The notes under the pieces were generated by a model that ran no database searches, was not told the DNA's origin, and worked only from the letters and a program-made list of their open reading frames with translations. This document shows positions 17,024 through 26,200 of a DNA stretch of 58,812 nucleotides, piece by piece. The DNA lies in contig JAQXHN010000014.1 in assembly GCA_029007295.1 (NCBI GenBank), positions 1-58,812 of the forward strand, read 5' to 3'. Within the stretch, counting starts at the first letter, position 1, and each line of letters starts with the position of its first letter. This DNA is from Clostridia bacterium. Its GTDB lineage: Bacteria; Bacillota; Clostridia; Oscillospirales; CAG-272. The translations under genes were made by a program, and so were the position numbers.

Positions 17024-17057
17024 GTTTTCCTCCGAAATAATGATTTTATATCTTTTT

Positions 17058-18170
17058 TTATTTTTTTACTGATTTTAAGAGGCTGAATACATTATAGGCT
17101 GTTTTATATAGACCGGAAGCGTTGTATTTCATCGCTTTTTCCATAGGCATAGCCTTTCTTTGTATGGAAAAAACGGCAGAAACTCCCATTTCGTAAGAAA
17201 TGTCGGTCTCCTCGGCGCATCCGCAGAAAACAATCAACGGAATGTTTTTTTTCTTCGTCCTGTTGGCAATGCCGGAAATAGCCTTTCCGAATACGCTTTG
17301 AGAATCGAATTTCCCCTCGCCGGTGATAACCGCATCACAAGAGTCGAGCATATCTTCGAATTTTGCAATGTCAAGCACGACGTCGATACCTCGCTTTAGT
17401 ACGGAAGACAGGAAAGCGACAGTTCCTGCACCGCATCCTCCCGCCGCTCCTGCACCGGGCAAAACGGATACGTCGGTTCCTATATCTCGCTTTATTATTC
17501 CGGCAATGCTGCGAAGTCCCGAATCAAGCCGCAAAACAGCGTCCTTGTCGGCGCCCTTTTGCGGTGCAAACACATAGGATGCGCCGTTTTCCCCGTACAG
17601 CGGATTGTCAATATCGCACATCGTCTGAAAATCCGATTCGGCAATTCTCATATCAATACCGGACATGTCAATTTTCGCAACGTCCGAAAGGGTGCCTCCG
17701 ACGGGGATAAAAGCATTTCCGTCCTTATCCGTAAATCTAACGCCTAAAGCTGCCGCCATACCGCAACCGCAATCGTTGGTCGACGAACCGCCGAGCGCAA
17801 TAATGAATTTGCGAAAGCCTCTGTCGAGCGCATCCTTGATAAGCTCTCCCACACCGTATGTCGTGGTTTTTTCGGGATTCAGAGGATCTGTCATCGGAAG
17901 ACCCGCCGCCGTTGCCAATTCTATTACCGCAGTATCGCCGAGCCGTCCGTAATATGAGTCTGAGCTTTCAAAGTGAGGACCTGTGACTTTAATATTAATA
18001 TGTGAAGCGCCCAAAGCGTCTACGGTGCCCTCGCCGCCGTCTGCGACCGGGACGCATCTGCAGTCGATTTTCGGATATACGGCGCTTGCCGCCTTTTTAA
18101 TAATCTCACATACCTCGAACGATGAAAGTGTACCCTTAAACGAATCGGGTGCAATAACTATTTTATGCAT
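17058..18170 (-). CDS. Glycerate kinase (GlxK/GarK family)
   Basis: A 370-residue protein beginning MHKIVIAPDSFKGTLSSFEV, the hallmark start of the type I glycerate kinases, with VPVADGGEGTVDAL, IIALGGSSTNDCGCGMAAALG, PGAGAAGGCGAGTVAFL and AVITGEGKFDSQSVFGKA motifs all present. It phosphorylates D-glycerate to 2-phosphoglycerate using ATP, feeding glycerate into lower glycolysis, in the cytoplasm. Length agrees with the family (about 370-380). An AAGGAA nine bases upstream of the ATG and a good minus-strand promoter (18201-18229) support the start. Confidence 0.95.
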   Translation of the reverse strand: MHKIVIAPDSFKGTLSSFEVCEIIKKAASAVYPKIDCRCVPVADGGEGTVDALGASHINIKVTGPHFESSDSYYGRLGDTAVIELATAAGLPMTDPLNPEKTTTYGVGELIKDALDRGFRKFIIALGGSSTNDCGCGMAAALGVRFTDKDGNAFIPVGGTLSDVAKIDMSGIDMRIAESDFQTMCDIDNPLYGENGASYVFAPQKGADKDAVLRLDSGLRSIAGIIKRDIGTDVSVLPGAGAAGGCGAGTVAFLSSVLKRGIDVVLDIAKFEDMLDSCDAVITGEGKFDSQSVFGKAISGIANRTKKKNIPLIVFCGCAEETDISYEMGVSAVFSIQRKAMPMEKAMKYNASGLYKTAYNVFSLLKSVKK

Positions 18171-18200
18171 TATGCGATTTCCTTGTAATAAATTCGTTAT

Positions 18201-18229
18201 ATTTTACCACAATATTTCGATTATGTCAA
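18201..18229 (-). promoter_or_regulatory. Sigma-A promoter for glycerate kinase
   Basis: On the minus strand TTGACA (complement of 18224-18229) and TAAAAT (complement of 18201-18206) are 17 bases apart, about 30 bases before the start codon. Confidence 0.8.
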
Positions 18230-18245
18230 TAAAATTAAAATAATG

Positions 18246-18274
18246 TTGAAAATAAATCAATGCGGTGGTATAAT
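18246..18274 (+). promoter_or_regulatory. Sigma-A promoter for the DUF362-ABC transporter genes
   Basis: TTGAAA (18246-18251) and TATAAT (18269-18274) are separated by 17 bases, about 30 bases upstream of the DUF362 gene start. It is arranged back to back with the glycerate kinase promoter. Confidence 0.8.
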
Positions 18275-18303
18275 ATTATTAATACCGTATAGGAGGCAGA
18301 AAA

Positions 18304-19281
18304 ATGAATAAAGAATCACAGTATCTTCCGTTTAGCGAGCGCACGGGGGAAAAATCGGTTGTATATTTTACAAGGGATTTATCGGGTAACGGTCTGAAAA
18401 AGGTTTACTCCAAAATAGGAGAAAGAATGAAGGGCAAAATAGCCGTAAAGCTTCATACGGGCGAACAGAACGGACCTAATATTATTCCGCCCGAATGGGT
18501 AAAAGCTTTGATTTTCGATAAAATTCCCGGAGCTGTTATTGTCGAAACTAATACGTTCTACGATTGGGAAAGATACACTACCGAAAAGCACCGCAAAACA
18601 TTGGAAATAAACGGATGGACCTTCTGTCCCGTTGACATTCTCGATTCCGAAGGTACCGCATTGCTTCCTATCGGCAAAGGCAAGCACATGGAGAGTATTT
18701 CCGTTGGCAAAAACCTTCTTAACTACGACTCTTTACTCGTTTTGACTCATTTCAAGGGACATACAGCAGGGGGAATAGGCGGCTCCAATAAAAATATCGG
18801 AATAGGGTGCGCAGACGGCAGAATAGGAAAGGCTCAAATTCATCAAAGAGAAGGCTCCGACGATATGTGGTCTATTGAAAAGGAAGAGTTTATGGAGCGT
18901 ATGACCGAATCCGCCAAGGGAACGGTCGATTATTTCAAAGAGAATATCGCATATATCAATGTTATGAGAAATATGTCCGTTTCCTGCGATTGCGAGGGAG
19001 TGGGCGCCGCACCTGTTGTGACGCCGAATATCGGAATTATCTCATCCGTTGATATTCTGAGCGTCGATCAGGCAAGCGTAGACCTTGTTTATGCTTTGAA
19101 GGAAGGGGATAAGCACGATTTGTTCGAAAGATTTGAAACGAGACACGGGTTCCGTCAGCTCTCTTATATGAAAGAGCTTGGAATGGGCAACGACCGTTAT
19201 GTCTTAATCGATCTTGATAACGGCGAAAAAGAAATATCGGCAGAGGAAGCAGTAAAAGACGTAGTACCGTTTTGCATATAA
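18304..19281 (+). CDS. DUF362 domain-containing protein
   Basis: A 325-residue cytoplasmic protein with the DUF362 pattern: KIAVKLHTGEQNGPNIIPPEWVKAL, VVETNTFYDWERYTTEKHR, LLVLTHFKGHTAGGIGGSNKNIGIGCADGRIGK and a C-terminal VDQASVDLVYAL. Many DUF362 proteins carry an added 4Fe-4S ferredoxin domain; no CxxCxxC cluster is seen here, only an SCDCEGVG segment. The function of the family is not established. GGAGGC lies just before the ATG. The ABC transporter gene starts four bases after its stop, so the two form one transcription unit. Confidence 0.85.
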   Translation: MNKESQYLPFSERTGEKSVVYFTRDLSGNGLKKVYSKIGERMKGKIAVKLHTGEQNGPNIIPPEWVKALIFDKIPGAVIVETNTFYDWERYTTEKHRKTLEINGWTFCPVDILDSEGTALLPIGKGKHMESISVGKNLLNYDSLLVLTHFKGHTAGGIGGSNKNIGIGCADGRIGKAQIHQREGSDDMWSIEKEEFMERMTESAKGTVDYFKENIAYINVMRNMSVSCDCEGVGAAPVVTPNIGIISSVDILSVDQASVDLVYALKEGDKHDLFERFETRHGFRQLSYMKELGMGNDRYVLIDLDNGEKEISAEEAVKDVVPFCI

Positions 19282-19285
19282 AGAA

Positions 19286-21025
19286 ATGTCAAATTTAAGA
19301 AAATTTATTTCATATTATAAGCCACACAGAAAGCTTTTTATTATTGATATGGTGTGTGCGTTTATCGTAGCGGCGGCGGATTTGTTCTACCCTATGATAG
19401 CAAAGAATATCATAAACGATTATATACCCGACAGAAACATCCGTGCGGTTATCGTGTTTTGTATTATTTTACTCGGGATATATGTAATAAAGGCTCTTTT
19501 GAATTTTGTTATTCAGTATTGGGGTCATATCGTGGGCGTCGGCATACAGGCCGATATGAGAAGAGATGTTTTTTCGCATTTGCAGACCTTGCCGTTTTCA
19601 TATTTTGATGAAACGAAAACCGGAACAATAATGTCGAGAATCATAAACGACCTTATGGATATTTCGGAGCTTGCCCATCACTGCCCGGAGGATTTGTTTA
19701 TTTCTCTTGTCACTCTTATCGGCTCCTTTATTATGCTTGCGAAAATAAATATTATGCTTACGCTGATTGTATTTGCGGTCGTGCCGATACTTGTTGTTTA
19801 CTCTGTGGTAATGCGTCTTCGCATGAAGAACGCTTTCAAGCTGTCTAAGGAAAAAATTGCGGAGATTAACGCAAATATCGAAACGAGCATATCCGGAATT
19901 CGTGTTGCAAAATCCTATACGGCGGCCGAGCATGAATTGGAACGGTTCGACAAGTCAAATGAGGATTTCAAAAAAGCGCGCCGTCAGGCATATAAGGCGA
20001 TGGGTCAGTTTCATTCCGGAATGACGTTTTTTACCGATTTTCTCTATGTTGCCGTAATATTTGCCGGAGGTCTTTTCAGATATAACGGTATGATTAACGA
20101 CGGCGAGCTTGTCGCTTATCTTCTCTATGTGACTATATTCCTGAATCCGGTAAAGCGCCTGATTTCATTCTTCGAGCAGCTACAGGACGGAATGACGGGA
20201 CTTAACCGCTTTTTTGAGCTTATGGATGTGAAATCCGAGGAAGAATCCGAAAATGCAATCAGCGTTCCCGCAGGATCGGTAAAGGGAGATATTGAATTTG
20301 AAAACGTATCGTTCGCCTATCGGGCAAGAGAAGGGGAGGACGAGGGCAATCATGTAATTGATAATTTCTCACTTGAAATCAAAAGGGGGAAATGCATTGC
20401 GCTTGTCGGTCCCAGCGGTGCCGGTAAAACGACTCTTTGCCACCTGATACCGAGATTTTATGAGCTTGATTCCGGTTCAATAAAGCTTGACGGCAGGGAT
20501 ATTAAGGATTATTCAAGAAAGAGTCTGCGGGAAAACATCGGCATGGTTGCTCAGGATGTATTTCTGTTCAACGGAACCGTTAGCGAGAATATCGAATACG
20601 GCAAACTTGGTGCGAGCAGGGAGGAAATTATCGAAGCCGCAAAGAAAGCCAATATTCACGATTTTATTATGTCGCTTGAGAACGGGTACGATACGAACGT
20701 GGGAGAGAGGGGCGTAAAGCTCTCCGGCGGTCAAAAGCAGAGAATTTCCATTGCAAGAGTATTTTTAAAGAATCCTTCTATTCTTATTTTAGATGAGGCG
20801 ACCAGCGCACTCGATAACGAAACGGAGGTACAGATTCAGGCGTCGCTTGAGGAGCTGATGAAGGGAAGAACCTCGATAGTTGTGGCTCACCGTCTTTCCA
20901 CGGTTCGTCATGCGGACGAAATCGTCGTTATTACAAAAAACGGTATCGAGGAAAAGGGTAGTCACGACGAGCTGATGGCTGAAAACGGGATTTATTCGCG
21001 CCTTTACGGTTACAGCGTAAAGTAA
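19286..21025 (+). CDS. ABC transporter, fused permease and ATP-binding half-transporter (MsbA/MDR-type exporter)
   Basis: A 579-residue half-transporter: about six membrane helices in residues 1-310 (starting YYKPHRKLFIIDMVCAFIVA) and a nucleotide-binding domain with Walker A GPSGAGKTT, Q-loop AQDVFLFNG, signature LSGGQKQRISIARVFLKNP, Walker B ILILDEATSALD and H-loop VAHRLSTV. It should work as a homodimeric exporter for lipids, drugs or peptides, or as half of a heterodimer, but no second half is adjacent. The start is four bases after the DUF362 stop and has only a weak AAGAA ribosome binding site, suggesting translational coupling. Confidence 0.94.
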   Translation: MSNLRKFISYYKPHRKLFIIDMVCAFIVAAADLFYPMIAKNIINDYIPDRNIRAVIVFCIILLGIYVIKALLNFVIQYWGHIVGVGIQADMRRDVFSHLQTLPFSYFDETKTGTIMSRIINDLMDISELAHHCPEDLFISLVTLIGSFIMLAKINIMLTLIVFAVVPILVVYSVVMRLRMKNAFKLSKEKIAEINANIETSISGIRVAKSYTAAEHELERFDKSNEDFKKARRQAYKAMGQFHSGMTFFTDFLYVAVIFAGGLFRYNGMINDGELVAYLLYVTIFLNPVKRLISFFEQLQDGMTGLNRFFELMDVKSEEESENAISVPAGSVKGDIEFENVSFAYRAREGEDEGNHVIDNFSLEIKRGKCIALVGPSGAGKTTLCHLIPRFYELDSGSIKLDGRDIKDYSRKSLRENIGMVAQDVFLFNGTVSENIEYGKLGASREEIIEAAKKANIHDFIMSLENGYDTNVGERGVKLSGGQKQRISIARVFLKNPSILILDEATSALDNETEVQIQASLEELMKGRTSIVVAHRLSTVRHADEIVVITKNGIEEKGSHDELMAENGIYSRLYGYSVK

Positions 21026-21060
21026 TTTCATAAAATGCCGTAAAGAAATACTATGAAATT
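21024..21060. repeat. Inverted repeat after the ABC transporter gene
   Basis: AATTTCATA (21024-21032) and TATGAAATT (21052-21060) are perfect nine-base arms 19 bases apart, beginning at the ABC gene stop. No T run follows, so a terminator role is uncertain. Confidence 0.35.
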
Positions 21061-21203
21061 GAAACAAGTGAATTATTACAAGACGTTATTTCTATTCAAA
21101 AAATTGTTTCAGATTGTTTTGCGGTATGACACAATAATAATGTAGTATAGCATTGGACAGTAAAACTATAGCTGTCGAAAAAAAATAAAAAGGAATTACC
21201 TTT

Positions 21204-22898
21204 ATGAAACTGACAAAAAGATTGATTGCTTTGATTTTGAGCCTTTTGACCTTAATATCCGTGCTCGGCTCGGTTTCGTCAAGTGCATCTGATGATTTTT
21301 CCGATGTCGATAAGGGAAAATGGTACTATGATGCCGTGATGTGGTCTTTGGAAAAGGGCTTTTTCAAGGGTACGTCGGAAAACACTTTTTCGCCTGACAG
21401 TACTTTGACAAGAGGCCAGCTTGTTACCGTGCTTTCCGCTTTTGACGGTTCGAATACCGAAAAATACAAAAGCATTTCGAATTTTTCCGACGTTATAACC
21501 GGCTGTTTTTACACAGGTTCTGTTGAATGGGCAAGAAAATTCGGTATTGTTGCAGGCACGGGAGAAGGTAGATTTTCACCCCTGTCAGGCGTAACAAGAG
21601 AACAGTTTTGCGTAATGCTCAAGAGCTTTGTGTGCGATTATCTCGGCTATACCTTCGAATATGTTAATCCCGAGGTTAAGTTTACGGACGAAATCAGCCC
21701 GTGGGCAAAGGAGGCCGTAACATGGGCTCAGAGATGCGGACTTGTTTCCGGTACGTCTAAAACAACCTTTTCCGCAAAGGCAAAGTGCACGCGCGCAATG
21801 ACGGCGCAGATTATTAAGAGAACCTACGAAGCAATTCCCAAGCAAAAGGTTGTGGCGTACTATCACCTGCAGGCAAGCTTAGGCAGCGATTACGAAACCG
21901 AGTACATTGATGTATTCAATTTGCATCCTACAAATGTAAAAAACGGTCCCGGCAGTGAAGCTCCGTTTAGCATGTCCTTCAATTATAATTCGATTACAAG
22001 CCTGAAAAATCGCTTAAGACAGAAAAACCCGGACGCAAAGTTTATTTTCACGGTTGCAAACGGCAGTCTTTCGGTATTTGAGAGCTGGCTTTTTTCATAC
22101 TCAAACTGCGAAAGCTTCGCTTATTATTTTGCAAAAGCGGTAGAGGATTACGATTTTGACGGCGTGGATATCGACTACGAATTTCCGACAAATACCGCTC
22201 TCAGAGAAAATTTTGTGAAATTCATTATGTATCTGCGCGAGGACCTTGACGAGCTGAGTGCCAAGACAGGTAAGACTTATACTATTTCTTTGGCGGTTCC
22301 TGCGGGACAGTGGGCGTTTTCACTGTTTGATATTTGCGGTCTTGAGCCGTATGTGGATTGGTTCAATATTATGAACTACGACCTGTATTGCGGTTCCTCT
22401 CATAAGTTTGCACATCATCATGCTCCGCCCTACGATAATGCCGTTATTGCAGGCGGAAGCGTATGCAGTGACATAGCCTTGTACAAGGAAAACGGTATCC
22501 CCGCTTCAAAGATTGTTCCGGGCTGCGGAATGTATTCGAGAAGATTTAACAATGTTGAGCCCGGAGAAAACGGAGACGGACTGTACCAGTACGGTGAAAT
22601 CGATGATTCCAACATTCATTACTCCGAGCTGCTCGGATACTATTATAAAAACGAAGCGACCGGAAAATATGAAGGAAAAAACGGCTTTACTTACTATTGG
22701 GATGATAATGCAAAAGCTCCTTATCTTTACAATGCCGAGTCAAAGCAGCTTTTGACGTTTGATAACGAAGAGTCCGTTTCATATAAGACAGAGCTAATTA
22801 AATCCGGACTTTGCGGCGGAATAATGGTATTCGACTATTGTACCTGCGACGGCGTTGGCTTCTTTAAGGCGCTCGATAAAATGCTCGCAAACAGATAA
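21204..22898 (+). CDS. SLH-anchored GH18 glycoside hydrolase
   Basis: A 564-residue surface enzyme: signal peptide MKLTKRLIALILSLLTLISV, three SLH repeats (FSDVDKGKWYYDAVMWSLEKG, FSDVITGCFYTGSVEWARKFG and FTDEISPWAKEAVTWAQRCG) to about residue 205, then a GH18 barrel beginning KVVAYYHLQAS. The catalytic DxxDxDxE signature is intact in DGVDIDYEFP (acid/base Glu326). Later, WFNIMNYDLYCGSS, ending with GGIMVFDYCTCDG, matches GH18 strands. GH18 enzymes cut beta-1,4 GlcNAc linkages in chitin, peptidoglycan or N-glycans by substrate-assisted catalysis. The catalytic domain is closely similar to those of the next two genes. No LysM domain is present, unlike spore cortex hydrolases of the YaaH type. 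Confidence 0.93.
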   Translation: MKLTKRLIALILSLLTLISVLGSVSSSASDDFSDVDKGKWYYDAVMWSLEKGFFKGTSENTFSPDSTLTRGQLVTVLSAFDGSNTEKYKSISNFSDVITGCFYTGSVEWARKFGIVAGTGEGRFSPLSGVTREQFCVMLKSFVCDYLGYTFEYVNPEVKFTDEISPWAKEAVTWAQRCGLVSGTSKTTFSAKAKCTRAMTAQIIKRTYEAIPKQKVVAYYHLQASLGSDYETEYIDVFNLHPTNVKNGPGSEAPFSMSFNYNSITSLKNRLRQKNPDAKFIFTVANGSLSVFESWLFSYSNCESFAYYFAKAVEDYDFDGVDIDYEFPTNTALRENFVKFIMYLREDLDELSAKTGKTYTISLAVPAGQWAFSLFDICGLEPYVDWFNIMNYDLYCGSSHKFAHHHAPPYDNAVIAGGSVCSDIALYKENGIPASKIVPGCGMYSRRFNNVEPGENGDGLYQYGEIDDSNIHYSELLGYYYKNEATGKYEGKNGFTYYWDDNAKAPYLYNAESKQLLTFDNEESVSYKTELIKSGLCGGIMVFDYCTCDGVGFFKALDKMLANR

Positions 22899-23001
22899 AA
22901 AGGTAATAAACATTTTATAGGAATCTCATTACCTAACGGGTTTTAATTTGTACGACAAAAACGCCTCTTTACGGTGAAAATAATAACTTAATAAATTTTA
23001 C

Positions 23002-23033
23002 CGACTCCGCACAAAATGCGGAGTCGTTTTTTT
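23002..23033 (+). terminator. Intrinsic terminator after the SLH-GH18 gene
   Basis: CGACTCCGCA (23002-23011) pairs with TGCGGAGTCG (23017-23026) around a CAAAA loop, followed by seven T residues. Confidence 0.93.
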
Positions 23034-23124
23034 GCATTTTTACCGTTATTGTTACTCCCCTTATGAAAGTGTTTTGATATTTCATACAAAGTTATTAAAA
23101 AATTAAAAGAAATAATAGATAAAT

Positions 23125-23154
23125 TTGCACAATATTAAACGACAATTAGATAAT
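23125..23154 (+). promoter_or_regulatory. Putative promoter for the 1363-aa GH18 protein gene
   Basis: TTGCAC (23125-23130) and GATAAT (23149-23154) are 18 bases apart (TAGATA at 16 bases is an alternative), leaving a leader of about 80 bases with a small ATACGC/GCGTAT hairpin (23189-23211). Confidence 0.45.
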
Positions 23155-23243
23155 TTTTAAAGAATGCATTGTAAGATTAGAACAGAAGATACGCTGATAT
23201 AGGAAGCGTATGCGGAATTATCCCATTTTAGAAAGGAAGAAGT

Positions 23244-26200
23244 ATGAAAAAAATTATTTCTCTCATTCTGACATTTGCAATGCTTGCCTCAATGGCAACA
23301 TTCACTGTAACTGCCTCAAGCGGCGGTGTCAGGGAGAACGAAACGGCCTACCTGCCGTACGGAGCGCTTGATATTTCCGGCGAGCTTAATCCCGATAATT
23401 ACTGCTCTATGGAATTTTCAGACGATACCGTAGGTTATTTCTGGGAGCAAAAACCGTTTACGGCAAATGCCGCACTGTACTTTCGTGCTAGCGACGACGG
23501 ACTGTATTTTGCCGCAGACATAAACGAAAGCATCTCCTCCGGTAACAACTTTGTTCCGGCAACGGGCTTAGATGACATTAATAACAGCGGGCAGAGAAGA
23601 GAATACGGCTATAACGGCGACGTTATGACGCTGATGATAGACCCGGTCGGACTGTTTGAAAGGTCTGAAAAACAACGCACCGCATGGTACAATGTAGCTC
23701 TTTTTGAGGACGGTACCGTTCATATGTACCGCAGTCAAGTAAACGAAGCGGACATTACGGACGAGATTATCGCATACGGAGGTGAAAAACTGGATGAAGA
23801 GGGATGGTATTTCCAGACGTTCATTCCGTGGAGCATAATTATTGCCGACGCAAAGGCTATGCTCCCGGATGCGGATCTGACGGTCTCAGACATTACAAAT
23901 AACGTAATAACAAGAGCTTCCTGTATATATATGGACAGATACCTGTACGAGGGCAATCGCCACACGTGGGGAAGATTTATTACGGTGTGTGAAAAGACAT
24001 ACGACGGTTATTTCGGAACCTCAACCTCCGGAACCGTAGCTAAGGCATACGGTCTGAAATTAAATATAGACAGGAACAACTCCCACAATTTCGGCGCTTG
24101 GAACGTCGTCAGCAGTCCCTCGTGCACTCAAGAGGGCTATGAAGAAAGAAAGTGCGCCGACTGTGATAAGAGCGAAACAAGAATAATTAAAGCGCTCGGT
24201 CACGATTGGAGCGACTGGTCCGTTGAAAAAGAGCCCACCGAATCGGAGAACGGACTCAAGTCGAGAAGCTGCAACAGATGCAAGGCGCGTGATGAGAAGA
24301 TTCTCTCATATACGGAAACAGAACCTATTGTTGTTGTATATTACAATGCGACACAGTCAACCACAAGCTACGAATTTGAAAATATAGACGTACTGAATTT
24401 TCATCCGGCGCAGGTATTAGAGGCGGCGGGATATCCTGACAATCCCATAAATCTCAATTCAATGGCGCAGCTTCCTTTTGTCCGTTCAAAGGCAAGGGAG
24501 CAAAATCCCGATATTAAAATTACAATGGCAATCGCTAACGGAAATCTTTCCGTTTTTGAATCATGGTTAAATACCGATACGCACAGAAAGCAGTTTTCAA
24601 AATATCTTGTTGACGCCGTAAAAAAATATGAGCTTGACGGTATTGATATTGACTACGAATTTCCGAGCAATACCGACCTTCGGGATGAATATGTTCTCTT
24701 CATAAAGCAGGTCAGAGCCGATCTCGACGAGCTTTCTTATGAAGAGGGCAGAGAGCTGACCCTTACATTGGCGGTGCCTGCGGGACAGTGGGCGTTTTCC
24801 CTTTTTGATATTGTTTCGCTTGCCGAGAGCGTCGACTGGTTCAATATTATGAGCTACGACCTGTATTGCGGATCTAATTTCAAGCTGACGCACCATCACA
24901 CCCCTGCATACGACAACAGTGCATATCCCGGCGGCAGTGTGGCATCCGATATTGCGCTCTATCTGTCCAAGGGTATTGCCAAGAACAAAATATGCGTCGG
25001 AGCGGGAATGTACGCCCGCCGTTGGACTAATGTTCAGTCCGACTCCGACGGACTTTTCTCGCAGGGACTTTGCGATGAAAGTAACATTCACTACTCCGAA
25101 CTTCGTTCCTCTTTTGTCAATAAAAACGGTTTTGTAAGATATTGGGACGATAATTCCAAGGCTCCCTATCTCTATAATGCAGACGCTAAGATTTTCATTT
25201 CCTATGACGATGAAGAATCCGTTGCAGCAAAATGCGACCTTATTCTTGAAAACGGCATACGCGGTCTTATGGTATTTGACTACTGTACCTGCGACGGATG
25301 CGGATTCTTTGACCAACTCGCAACCTTTCTTGATTCCTCAACGGGCAATCACATCTGGGGAACATGGGAAACCGTTTCCGAACCGGATTGCGAAAGCAAG
25401 GGAATGAAAATTCGTAAATGCTCCTGCGGCGAGATTGAATATCAGGATGTTGACGCCTTGGGACACTCCTATGAAACCGAGTGGGTTAAAATTCCCACAT
25501 CAACTGAAGACGGAGCATACAGACTGTTTTGTACAAGATGCGGCAAGGAGGAGCCGAGCGTTTCCACAGGATTAATCGCTTCGTCATATTGGGATACGGC
25601 GTCGAACGGAATGGAGTTCGAAATTGTTGACGGAGATATTGCGGTTAAGACGAATTCCAATGAAAAAATTAATCCTTTTGCAAAGGTAATTTCGAAATAT
25701 ACAAGCACACTCGACGGCTTTAACGTAAATGTAACTCCTTCGTCAGACACGGACTCGCTTGCGTTTTTCTTGACCAACGCCCATGATTGGTACGACGGCG
25801 AGGACGAATGGTCGGTAGGAGATATGGGGCACGGTGCCGGCAACTACCGTTACGGAATACTCAGAAATTCTCACCCGGCAAAAGAAAATACATACTGCGT
25901 GGTTCTTTGCGATAAGCTCGATATGGGTTGGTTTGTATATCCCGGAACTGCCGACGACGGAATTTTCGATACTGTAGTAAACCACACGGTATCTAACGGT
26001 AACTTCTGGGGATCTTTGGCTCGCGAGTGTAAATTTGCAATCGGAGAGGACATTGACTTTAGAATGTTTAACTGTTACAGCGAGGATGATTGCGATTGGT
26101 CTCTCGGATTTATTATAAACGACGAGTGGTTCTTTGATTCAAATTGCGTGTCCGCATTCCAAAGAGAGGAAAGCTTTGACGGATATTATTTCGGTATGAT

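Noticed and set aside
21204..22898. Spore-cortex GH18 hydrolase (YaaH/SleL type)
   Set aside because: No LysM domains; SLH repeats and the flanking surface enzymes point to the vegetative cell surface, though a sporulation role is not excluded.
24597..25316. 239-codon minus-strand frame inside the 1363-aa GH18 gene
   Set aside because: Antisense shadow of the well-supported GH18 domain; no family resemblance or start signals.
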